A stretch of DNA of 64,000 nucleotides from contig OZ059896.1 in the NCBI GenBank assembly GCA_964057225.1, positions 4,154,001 to 4,218,000 of the forward strand, read 5' to 3'. Below the pieces are notes generated by a model. That model ran no database searches. It had not been told where the DNA came from and was given only the letters and a program-made list of their open reading frames with translations. This DNA is from Auanema rhodensis. Its lineage: Eukaryota; Nematoda; Chromadorea; Rhabditida; Rhabditidae. Below, one piece after another: positions 1 to 11,579 of the stretch. Position 1 is the stretch's first letter; each line of letters begins with the position of its first letter. The translations under genes were made by a program, and so were the position numbers.

Positions 1-24
1 AATCGAGGATATATGTGTGAACTT

Positions 25-38
25 ATATCAGTTGATAT
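25..38. repeat. 14-nt inverted repeat in satellite A (first copy)
   Basis: ATATCA and TGATAT are perfect reverse complements separated by GT, and the right arm overlaps the EcoRV-type site GATATC. Present in most A monomers. A G-to-C change giving GTTCATAT breaks it in a recurring monomer class (near 8451, 14417, 17226, 19681, 22489, 25648, 26348), so it is not invariant. Confidence 0.75.
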
Positions 39-52
39 CTCGGTGCATTTTT

Positions 53-91
53 AAGCTAGCGCAAATCTGATAGTACAGATCGACGCAGCTT
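53..91. repeat. Nested inverted repeat in satellite A (first copy; one per monomer)
   Basis: A 39-nt imperfect palindrome. Arms pair outside-in as AAGCT with AGCTT, GCG with CGC, and ATCTG with CAGAT, around a six-base loop ATAGTA; 13 base pairs in total, interrupted by one unpaired base and a CAA/CGA internal loop. It recurs in essentially every A monomer. The loop varies (ATAGTA or ATAACA) while the ATCTG/CAGAT stem is usually kept. Some monomers weaken it: GGAAATTTG for GCAAATCTG (for example near 3568), CAGCT for AAGCT (near 16547), or CTACAC for CGACGC (near 27100). It could extrude as a cruciform, fold in a transcript, or bind a dimeric protein; no function is shown. Confidence 0.8.
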
Positions 92-3000
92 ATAATCCGC
101 ATCGAATGCACTATACTACATTGAGAAACGCTTAATACAAAAATAAGTTATGATCGTTTGAAAAATGATGCATTAGTGTATGTTGAGTTTCCATGTACAC
201 TCAAAATTGCTTCCAAAAACATTTTGACAAAAATTTTTTCAAAAAATTTCAAAATAATTTAGCGAAAAGTAGATGTTTTTAGATTCCTTTTTTCAAGGCA
301 AAAACGATGGACAATGTTATTCAACGAAAAAATTAATTCTTCAGGGTGAAAATCGAGGATATAGGTGTGAACTTATATCAGTTGATATCTCGGTGCATTT
401 TTAAGCTAGCGCAAATCTGATAGTACAGATCGACGCAGCTTAATAATCCGCATCGAATGCACTATACTACATTGAGAAACGCTTAAAACAAAAAATAGTT
501 ATGATCTTTTGAAAAATGATGCATTAGTGTATGTTGAGTTTCCATGTACACTCAAAATTGCTTCCAAAAACATTTTGACAAAAATTTTTTCGAAAAATTT
601 CAAAATAATTTAGCAAAAAGTAGATGTTTTTAGATTCCTTTTTTCGAGGCAAAAACGATGGACAATGTTATTCAACGAAAAAATTAATTCTTCAGGGTGA
701 AAATCGAGGATATAAGTGTGAACTTATATCAGTTGATATCTCGGTGCATTTTCAAGCTAGCGCAAATCTGATAGTACAGATCGACGCAGCTTAAAAATCC
801 GCATCGAATACACTATACTACATTGAGAAACGCTTAATACAAAAATTAGTTATGATCGTTTGAAAAATGATGCATTAGTGTATGTTGAGTTTCCATGTAC
901 ACTCAAAATTGCTTCCAAAAACATTTTGACAAAAAATTTTCGTAAAATTTCAAAATAATTTAGCGAAAAGTAGATGTTTTTAGATTCCTTTTTTCAAGGC
1001 AAAAACGATGGACAATGTTATTCAACGAAAAAATTAATTCTTCAGGGTGAAAATCGAGGATATAAGTGTGAACTTATATCAGTTGATATCTCGGTGCATT
1101 TTCAAGCTAGCGCAAATCTGATAGTACAGATCGACGCAGCTTAAAAATCCGCATTGAATGCACTATACTACATTGTGAAAAGCTTAATACAAAAATTAGT
1201 TATGATCGTTTGAAAAATGATGCATTAGTGTATGTTGAGTTTCCATGTACACTCAAAATTGCTTCCAAAAACATTTTGACAAAAATTTTTTCGAAAAATT
1301 TCAAAATAATTTAGCAAAAAGTAAATGTTTTTAGATTCCTTTTTTCAAGGCAAAAACGATGGACAATGTTATTCAACGAAAAAATTAATTCTTCAGGGTG
1401 AAAATCGAGGATATAAGTGTGAACTTATATCAGTTGATATCTCGGTGCATTTTCAAGCTAGCGCAAATCTGATAGTACAGATCGAAGCAGCTTAAAAACC
1501 CGCATCGAATGCACTATACTACATTAAGAAAAGCTTAATACAAAAATTAGTTATGATCGTTTGAAAAATGATGCAATAGTGTATGTTGAGTTTCCATGTA
1601 CACTCAAAATTGCTTCCAAAAACATTTTGACAAAAATTTTTTCAAAAAATTTCAAAATAATTTAGCGAAAAGTAGATGTTTTTAGATTCCTTTTTTCAAG
1701 GCAAAAACGATGGACAATGTTATTCAACGAAAAAATTAATTCTTCAGGGTGAAAATCGAGGATATAGGTGTGAACTTATATCAGTTGATATCTCGGTGCA
1801 TTTTTCAGCTAGCGCAAATCGGATGACACAGATCGACGCAGCTTAAAAATCCGCATCGAATGCACTATATTACATTTAAAAACGCTTAATACCAAAATTA
1901 GTTATGATCGTTTGAAAAATGATGCATTAGTGTATGTCGAGTTTCCATGTACACTCAAAATTGCTTCCAAAAACATTTTGACAAAAATTTTTTCGAAAAA
2001 TTTCAAAATAATTTAGCAAAAAGTAGATGTTTTTAGATTCCTTTTTTCGAGGCAAAAACGATGGACAATGTTATTCAACGAAAAAATAATTCTTCAGGGT
2101 AAAAATCGAGGATATAAGTGTGAACTTATATCAGTTGATATCTCGGTGCATTTTCAAGCTAGCGCAAATCTGATAGTACAGATCGACGCAGCTTAAAAAT
2201 CCGCATCGAATGCACTATACTACATTGAGAAACGCTTAATAAAAAAATTAGTTATGATCGTTTGAAAAATGATGCATTAGTGTATGTTGAGTTTCCATGT
2301 ACACTCCAAATTGCTTCCAAAAACATTTTGACAAAAATTTTTTCGAAAAATTTCAAAATAATTTAGCAAAAAGTAGATGTTTTTAGATTCCTTTTTTCAA
2401 GGCAAAAACGATGGACAATGTTATTCAACGAAAAAATTAATTCTTCAGGGTGAAAATAGAGGATATAGGTGTAAACTTATATCAGTTGATATCTCGGTGC
2501 ATTTTCAAGCCAGCGCAAATCTGATAGTACAGATCGACGCAGCTTAAAAATCCGCATCGAATGCACTATACTACATTGAGAAACGCTTAATACAAAAATT
2601 AGTTATGATCGTTTGAAAAATGATGCATTAGTGTATGTTGAGTTTCCATGTACACTCAAAATTGCTTCCAAAAACATTTTGACAAAAATTTTTTCGAAAA
2701 ATTTCAAAATAATTTAGCAAAAAGTAGATGTTTTTAGATTCCTTTTTTCAAGGCAAAAACGATGGACAATGTTATTCAACGAAAAAATTAATTCTTCAGG
2801 GTGAAAATAGAGGATATAGGTGTAAACTTATATCAGTTGATATCTCGGTGCATTTTCAAGCCAGCGCAAATCTGATAGTACAGATCGACGCAGCTTAAAA
2901 ATCCGCATCGAATGCACTATACTACATTGAGAAACGCTTAATAAAAAAATTAGTTATGATCGTTTGAAAAATGATGCATTAGTGTATGTTGAGTTTCCAT

Positions 3001-3156
3001 GTACACTCCAAATTGCTTCCAAAAACATTTTGACAAAAAATATTTCGAAAAATTTCAAAATAATTTAGCGAAAAGTAGATGTTTTTAGATTCCTTTTTTC
3101 GAGGCAAAAACGATGGACAATGTTATTCAACGAAAAAATTAATTCTTCAGGGTGAA

Positions 3157-4560
3157 AATCGAGGATATAGGTGTGAACTTATATCAGTTGATATCTCGGT
3201 GCATTTTCAAGCTAGCGCAAATCTGATAGTACAGATCGACGCAGCTTAAAAATCCGCATCGAATGCACTATACTACATTGAGAAACGCTTAATACAAAAA
3301 TTAGTTATGATCGTTTAAAAAATGATGCATTAGTGTATGTTGAGTTTCCATGTACACTCAAAATTGCTTCCAAAAACATTTTGACAAAAATTTTTTCGAA
3401 AAATTTCAAAATAATTTAGCGAAAAGTAGATGTTTTTAGATTCCTTTTTTTGAGGCAAAAACGATGGACAATGTTATTCAACGAAAAAATTAATTCTTCA
3501 GGGTGAAAATCGAAGATATAAGTGTGAACTTATATCAGTTGATATCTCGGTGCATTTTTAAGCTAGCGGAAATTTGATAACACAGATCGACGCAGCTTAA
3601 AAATCCGCATCGAATGCACTATACTACATTAAGAAAAGCTTAATACAAAAATTAGTTATGATCGTTTGAAAAATGATGCATTAGTGTATGTTGAGTTTCC
3701 ATGTACACTCAACATTGCTTCCAAAAACATTTTGACAAAAATTTTTTCGAAAAATTTCAAAATAATTTAGCGAAAAGTAGATGTTTTTAGATTCCTTTTT
3801 TCGAGGCAAAAACGATGGACAATGTTATTCAACGAAAAAATTAATTCTTCAGGGTGAAAATCGAGGATATAGGTGTGAACTTATATCAGTTGATATCTCG
3901 GTGCATTTTCAAGCTAGCGCAAATCTGATAGTACAGATCGACGCAGCTTAAAAATCCGCATCGAATGCACTACACTACATTGAGAAACGCTTAATACAAA
4001 AATTAGTTATGATCGTTTAAAAAATGATGCATTAGTGTATGTTGAGTTTCCATGTACACTCAAAATTGCTTCCAAAAACATTTTGACAAAAATTTTTTCG
4101 AAAAATTTCAAAATAATTTAGCGAAAAGTAGATGTTTTTAGATTCCTTTTTTTGAGGCAAAAACGATGGACAATGTTATTCAACGAAAAAATTAATTCTT
4201 CAGGGTGAAAATCGAAGATATAAGTGTGAACTTATATCAGTTGATATCTCGGTGCATTTTTAAGCTAGCGGAAATTTGATAACACAGATCGACGCAGCTT
4301 AAAAATCCGCATCGAATGCACTATACTACATTAAGAAAAGCTTAATACAAAAATTAGTTATGATCGTTTGAAAAATGATGCATTAGTGTATGTTGAGTTT
4401 CCATGTACACTCAACATTGCTTCCAAAAACATTTTGACAAAAATTTTTTCGAAAAATTTCAAAATAATTTAGCGAAAAGTAGATGTTTTTAGATTCCTTT
4501 TTTCGAGGCAAAAACGATGGACAATGTTATTCAACGAAAAAATTAATTCTTCAGGGTGAA
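3157..4560. repeat. Tandemly duplicated 702-bp dimer in satellite A
   Basis: A two-monomer unit (first member ATAGGTG, second member CGAAGATATAAG with GCGGAAATTTG and CAACATTG) occurs at 3157-3858 and again at 3859-4560 with almost no differences; one seen is ATACTAC versus ACACTAC near 3970. The same dimer recurs at 4912-5613 and 11931-12632. This is a local HOR expansion. Confidence 0.85.
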
Positions 4561-7367
4561 AATCGAGGATATAAGTGTGAACTTATATCAGTTGATATCT
4601 CGGTGCATTTTCAAGCTAGCGCAAATCTGATAGTACAGATCGACGCAGCTTAAAAATCCGCATCGAATACACTATACTACATTGAGAAACGCTTAATACA
4701 AAAATTAGTTATGATCGTTTGAAAAATGATGCATTAGTGTATGTTGAGTTTCCATGTACACTCAAAATTGCTTCCAAAAACATTTTGACAAAAATTTTTT
4801 CAAAAAATTTCAAAATAATTTAGCGAAAAGTAGATGTTTTTAGATTCCTGTTTTCAAGGCAAAAACGATGGACAATGTTATTCAACGAAAAAATTAATTC
4901 TTCAGGGTGAAAATCGAGGATATAGGTGTGAACTTATATCAGTTGATATCTCGGTGCATTTTCAAGCTAGCGCAAATCTGATAGTACAGATCGACGCAGC
5001 TTAAAAATCCGCATCGAATGCACTATACTACATTGAGAAACGCTTAATACAAAAATTAGTTATGATCGTTTAAAAAATGATGCATTAGTGTATGTTGAGT
5101 TTCCATGTACACTCAAAATTGCTTCCAAAAACATTTTGACAAAAATTTTTTCGAAAAATTTCAAAATAATTTAGCGAAAAGTAGATGTTTTTAGATTCCT
5201 TTTTTTGAGGCAAAAACGATGGACAATGTTATTCAACGAAAAAATTAATTCTTCAGGGTGAAAATCGAAGATATAAGTGTGAACTTATATCAGTTGATAT
5301 CTCGGTGCATTTTTAAGCTAGCGGAAATTTGATAACACAGATCGACGCAGCTTAAAAATCCGCATCGAATGCACTATACTACATTAAGAAAAGCTTAATA
5401 CAAAAATTAGTTATGATCGTTTGAAAAATGATGCATTAGTGTATGTTGAGTTTCCATGTACACTCAACATTGCTTCCAAAAACATTTTGACAAAAATTTT
5501 TTCGAAAAATTTCAAAATAATTTAGCGAAAAGTAGATGTTTTTAGATTCCTTTTTTCGAGGCAAAAACGATGGACAATGTTATTCAACGAAAAAATTAAT
5601 TCTTCAGGGTGAAAATCGAGGATATAAGTGTGAACTTATATCAGTTGATATCTCGGTGCATTTTCAAGCTAGCGCAAATCTGATAGTACAGATCGACGCA
5701 GCTTAAAAATCCGCATCGAATGCACTATACTACATTGAGAAACGCTTAATACAAAAATTAGTTATGATCGTTTGAAAAATGATGCATTAGTGTATGTTGA
5801 GTTTCCATGTACACTCAAAATTGCTTCCAAAAACATTTTGACAAAAATTTTTTCAAAAAATTTCAAAATAATTTAGCGAAAAGTAGATGTTTTTAGATTC
5901 CTTTTTTCAAGGCAAAAACGATGGACAATGTTATTCAACGAAAAAAATAATTCTTCAGGGTGAAAATCGAGGATATATGTGTGAACTTATATCAGTTGAT
6001 ATCTCGGTGCATTTTTAAGCTAGCGCAAATCTGATAGTACAGATCGACGCAGCTTATAATCCGCATCGAATGCACTATACTACATTGAGAAACGCTTAAT
6101 ACAAAAATAAGTTATGATCGTTTGAAAAATGATGCATTAGTGTATGTTGAGTTTCCATGTACACTCAAAATTGCTTCCAAAAACATTTTGACAAAAATTT
6201 TTTCAAAAAATTTCAAAATAATTTAGCGAAAAGTAGATGTTTTTAGATTCCTTTTTTCAAGGCAAAAACGATGGACAATGTTATTCAACGAAAAAATTAA
6301 TTCTTCAGGGTGAAAATCGAGGATATAGGTGTGAACTTATATCAGTTGATATCTCGGTGCATTTTTAAGCTAGCGCAAATCTGATAGTACAGATCGACGC
6401 AGCTTAATAATCCGCATCGAATGCACTATACTACATTGAGAAACGCTTAAAACAAAAAATAGTTATGATCTTTTGAAAAATGATGCATTAGTGTATGTTG
6501 AGTTTCCATGTACACTCAAAATTGCTTCCAAAAACATTTTGACAAAAATTTTTTCGAAAAATTTCAAAATAATTTAGCAAAAAGTAGATGTTTTTAGATT
6601 CCTTTTTTCGAGGCAAAAACGATGGACAATGTTATTCAACGAAAAAATCAATTCTTCAGGGTGAAAATCGAGGATATAAGTGTGAACTTATATCAGTTGA
6701 TATCTCGGTGCATTTTCGAGCTAGCGCAAATCTGATAGTACAGATCGACGCAGCTTAAAAATCCGCATCGAATGCACTATACTACATTGAGAAACGCTTA
6801 ATACAAAAATAAGTTATGATCGTTTGAAAAATGATGCATTAGTGTATGTTGAGTTTCCATGTACACTCAAAATTGCTTCCAAAAACATTTTGACAAAAAT
6901 TTTTTCGAAAAATTTCAAAATAATTTAGCAAAAAGTAGATGTTTTTAGATTCCTTTTTTCAAGGCAAAAACGATGGACAATGTTATTCAACGAAAAAATT
7001 AATTCTTCAGGGTGAAAATAGAGGATATAGGTGTAAACTTATATCAGTTGATATCTCGGTGCATTTTCAAGCCAGCGCAAATCTGATAGTACAGATCGAC
7101 GCAGCTTAAAAATCCGCATCGAATGCACTATACTACATTGAGAAACGCTTAATAAAAAAATTAGTTATGATCGTTTGAAAAATGATGCATTAGTGTATGT
7201 TGAGTTTCCATGTACACTCCAAATTGCTTCCAAAAACATTTTGACAAAAAATATTTCAAAAAATTTCAAAATAATTTAGCGAAAAGTAGATGTTTTTAGA
7301 TTCCTTTTTTCAAGGCAAAAACGATGGACAATGTTATTCAACGAAAAAATTAATTCTTCAGGGTGAA
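4561..7367. repeat. Satellite A HOR block, left copy (7019-bp displacement)
   Basis: Eight monomers reappear in the same order exactly 7019 bp downstream (20 monomers) at 11580-14386. Shared private variants fix the alignment: CCTGTTTTC at 4848 and 11867, CGAAGATAT at 5265 and 12284, and GGATATATG at 5970 and 12989. The match starts at 4561, since the preceding monomers at 4210 and 11229 differ in type. It stops at 7367 because of a trimer duplication on this side. Confidence 0.82.
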
Positions 7368-8420
7368 AATCGAGGATATAGGTGTGAACTTATATCAGTT
7401 GATATCTCGGTGCATTTTTAAGCTAGCGCAAATCTGATAGTACAGATCGACGCAGCTTAATAATCCGCATCGAATGCACTATACTACATTGAGAAACGCT
7501 TAAAACAAAAAATAGTTATGATCTTTTGAAAAATGATGCATTAGTGTATGTTGAGTTTCCATGTACACTCAAAATTGCTTCCAAAAACATTTTGACAAAA
7601 ATTTTTTCGAAAAATTTCAAAATAATTTAGCAAAAAGTAGATGTTTTTAGATTCCTTTTTTTGAGGCAAAAACGATGGACAATGTTATTCAACGAAAAAA
7701 TCAATTCTTCAGGGTGAAAATCGAGGATATAAGTGTGAACTTATATCAGTTGATATCTCGGTGCATTTTCGAGCTAGCGCAAATCTGATAGTACAGATCG
7801 ACGCAGCTTAAAAATCCGCATCGAATGCACTATACTACATTGAGAAACGCTTAATACAAAAATAAGTTATGATCGTTTGAAAAATGATGCATTAGTGTAT
7901 GTTGAGTTTCCATGTACACTCAAAATTGCTTCCAAAAACATTTTGACAAAAATTTTTTCGAAAAATTTCAAAATAATTTAGCAAAAAGTAGATGTTTTTA
8001 GATTCCTTTTTTCAAGGCAAAAACGATGGACAATGTTATTCAACGAAAAAATTAATTCTTCAGGGTGAAAATAGAGGATATAGGTGTAAACTTATATCAG
8101 TTGATATCTCGGTGCATTTTCAAGCCAGCGCAAATCTGATAGTACAGATCGACGCAGCTTAAAAATCCGCATCGAATGCACTATACTACATTGAGAAACG
8201 CTTAATAAAAAAATTAGTTATGATCGTTTGAAAAATGATGCATTAGTGTATGTTGAGTTTCCATGTACACTCCAAATTGCTTCCAAAAACATTTTGACAA
8301 AAAATATTTCGAAAAATTTCAAAATAATTTAGCGAAAAGTAGATGTTTTTAGATTCCTTTTTTCGAGGCAAAAACGATGGACAATGTTATTCAACGAAAA
8401 AATTAATTCTTCAGGGTGAA
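6315..8420. repeat. Tandem duplication of a 1053-bp trimer in satellite A
   Basis: Units 6315-7367 and 7368-8420 each hold the same three monomer types in order: one with TTAAAACAAAAAATAG, one preceded by AATCAATTC and with TTTTCGAGC, and one beginning AATAGAGGATATAGGTGTAAAC. The corresponding place in the related blocks at 13334 and 18598 has only one copy. The two units differ at a few sites such as TTTCAAAAAA versus TTTCGAAAAA. Confidence 0.84.
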
Positions 8421-11400
8421 AATCGAGGATATAAGTGTGAACTTATATCAGTTCATATCTCGGTGCATTTTCAAGCTAGCGCAAATCTGATAGTACAGAT
8501 CGACGCAGCTTAAAAATCCGCATCGAATGCACTATACTACATTGAGAAACGCTTAATACAAAAATTAGTTATGATCGTTTGAAAAATGATGCATTAGTGT
8601 ATGTTGAGTTTCCATGTACACTCAAAATTGCTTCCAAAAACATTTTGACCAAAAGTTTTTCGAAAAATTTCAAAATAATTTAGCGAAAAGTAGATGTTTT
8701 CAGATTCCTTTTTTTGAGGCAAAAACGATGGACAATGTTATTCAACGAAAAAATTAATTCTTCAGGGTGAAAATCGAGGATATAAGTGTGAACTTATATC
8801 AGTTGATATCTCGGTGCATTTTCGAGCTAGCGCAAATCTGATAGTACAGATCGACGCAGCTTAAAAATCCGCATCGAATGCACTATACTACATTGAGAAA
8901 CGCTTAATACAAAAATTAGTTATGATCTTTTGAAAAATGATGCATTAGTGTATGTTGAGTTTCCATGTACACTCAAAATTGCTTCCAAAAACATTTTGAC
9001 AAAAATTTTTTCGAAAAATTTCAAAATAATTTAGCAAAAAGTAGATGTTTTTAGATTCCTTTTTTCGAGGCAAAAACGATGGACAATGTTATTCAACGAA
9101 AAAATTAATTCTTCAGGGTGAAAATCGAGGATATAAGTGTGAACTTATATCAGTTGATATCTCGGTGCATTTTCGAGCTAGCGCAAATCTGATAGTACAG
9201 ATCGACGCAGCTTAAAAATCCGCATCGAATGCACTATACTACATTGAGAAAAGCTTAATACAAAAATAAGTTATGATCGTTTGAAAAATGATGCATTAGT
9301 GTATGTTGAGTTTCCATGTACACTCCAAATTGCTTCCAAAAACATTTTGACAAAAATTTTTTCGAAAAATTTCAAAATAATTTAGCGAAAAGTAGATGTT
9401 TTTAGATTCCTTTTTTCGAGGCAAAAACGATGGACAATGTTATTCAACGAAAAAATTAATTCTTCAGGGTGAAAATCGAGGATATAAGTGTGAACTTATA
9501 TCAGTTGATATCTCGGTGCATTTTCGAGCTAGCGCAAATCTGATAGTACAGATCGACGCAGCTTAAAAATCCGCATCGAATGCACTATACTACATTGAGA
9601 AACGCTTAGTACAAAAATAAGTTATGATCGTTTGAAAAATGATGCATTAGTGTATGTTGAGTTTCCATGTACACTCAAAATTGCTTCCAAAAACATTTTG
9701 ACAAAAATTTTTTCGAAAAATTTCAAAATAATTTAGCAAAAAGTAGATGTTTTTAGATTCCTTTTTTCAAGGCAAAAACGATGGACAATGTTATTCAACC
9801 AAAAAATTAATTCTTCAGGGTGAAAATCGAGGATATAGGTGTGAACTTATATCAGTTGATATCTCGGTGCATTTTCAAGCCAGCGCAAATCTGATAGTAC
9901 AGATCGACGCAGCTTAAAAATCCGCATCGAATGCACTATACTACATTGAGAAACGCTTAATACAAAAATTAGTTATGATCGTTTGAAAAATGATGCATTA
10001 GTGTATGTTGAGTTTCCATGTACACTCAACATTGCTTCCAAAAACATTTTGACAAAAATTTTTTCGAAAAATTTCAAAATAATTTAGCGAAAAGTAGATG
10101 TTTTTAGATTCCTTTTTTCGAGGCAAAAACGATGGACAATGTTATTCAACGAAAAAATCAATTCTTCAGGGTGAAAATCGAGGATATAAGTGTGAACTTA
10201 TATCAGTTGATATCTCGGTGCATTTTCGAGCTAGCGCAAATCTGATAGTACAGATCGACGCAGCTTAAAAATCCGCATCGAATGCACTATACTACATTGA
10301 GAAACGCTTAATACAAAAATTAGTTATGATCGTTTGAAAAATGATGCATTAGTGTATGTTGAGTTTCCATGTACACTCAAAATTGCTTCCAAAAACATTT
10401 TGACAAAAATTTTTTCGAAAAATTTCAAAATAATTTAGCAAAAAGTAGATGTTTTTAGATTCCTTTTTTCAAGGCAAAAACGATGGACAATGTTATTCAA
10501 CCAAAAAATTAATTCTTCAGGGTGAAAATCGAGGATATAGGTGTGAACTTATATCAGTTGATATCTCGGTGCATTTTCAAGCCAGCGCAAATCTGATAGT
10601 ACAGATCGACGCAGCTTAAAAATCCGCATCGAATGCACTATACTACATTGAGAAACGCTTAATACAAAAATTAGTTATGATCGTTTGAAAAATGATGCAT
10701 TAGTGTATGTTGAGTTTCCATGTACACTCAAAATTGCTTCCAAAAACATTTTGACAAAAATTTTTTCGAAAAATTTCAAAATAATTTAGCAAAAAGTAGA
10801 TGTTTTTAGATTCCTTTTTTCAAGGCAAAAACGATGGACAATGTTATTCAACCAAAAAATTAATTCTTCAGGGTGAAAATCGAGGATATAGGTGTGAACT
10901 TATATCAGTTGATATCTCGGTGCATTTTCAAGCCAGCGCAAATCTGATAGTACAGATCGACGCAGCTTAAAAATCCGCATCGAATGCACTATACTACATT
11001 GAGAAACGCTTAATACAAAAATTAGTTATGATCGTTTGAAAAATGATGCATTAGTGTATGTTGAGTTTCCATGTACACTCCAAATTGCTTCCAAAAACAT
11101 TTTGACAAAAATTTTTTCGAAAAATTTCAAAATAATTTAGCGAAAAGTAGATGTTTTTAGATTCCTTTTTTCGAGGCAAAAACGATGGACAATGTTATTC
11201 AACGAAAAAATTAATTCTTCAGGGTGAAAATCGAGGATATAAGTGTGAACTTATATCAGTTGATATCTCGGTGCATTTTCAAGCTAGCGCAAATCTGATA
11301 GTACAGATCGACGCAGCTTAAAAATCCGCATCGAATGCACTATACTACATTGAGAAACGCTTAATACAAAAATTAGTTATGATCGTTCGAAAAATGATGC

Positions 11401-11579
11401 ATTAGTGTATGTTGAGTTTCCATGTACACTCAAAATTGCTTCCAAAAACATTTTGACAAAAATTTTTTCAAAAAATTTCAAAATAATTTAGCGAAAAGTA
11501 GATGTTTTTAGATTCCTTTTTTCGAGGCAAAAACGATGGACAATGTTATTCAACGAAAAAATTAATTCTTCAGGGTGAA

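Noticed and set aside
328-341. CENP-B box in satellite A
   Set aside because: On the minus strand the TTCAACGAA word reads TTCGTTGAA, which matches the left half of the CENP-B box, but the essential CGGG half is absent. Some monomers also have CAACCAAA or CAACAAAA, which removes even the partial match.
1-351. Satellite A as a diverged dimer of a ~176-bp unit
   Set aside because: The two halves do not align by eye. The only internal similarity noted is a 20-base stretch (ATGCACTATACT near 107 versus ATGCATTAGTGT near 169, about 14 of 20), offset by 62 bp rather than 176.
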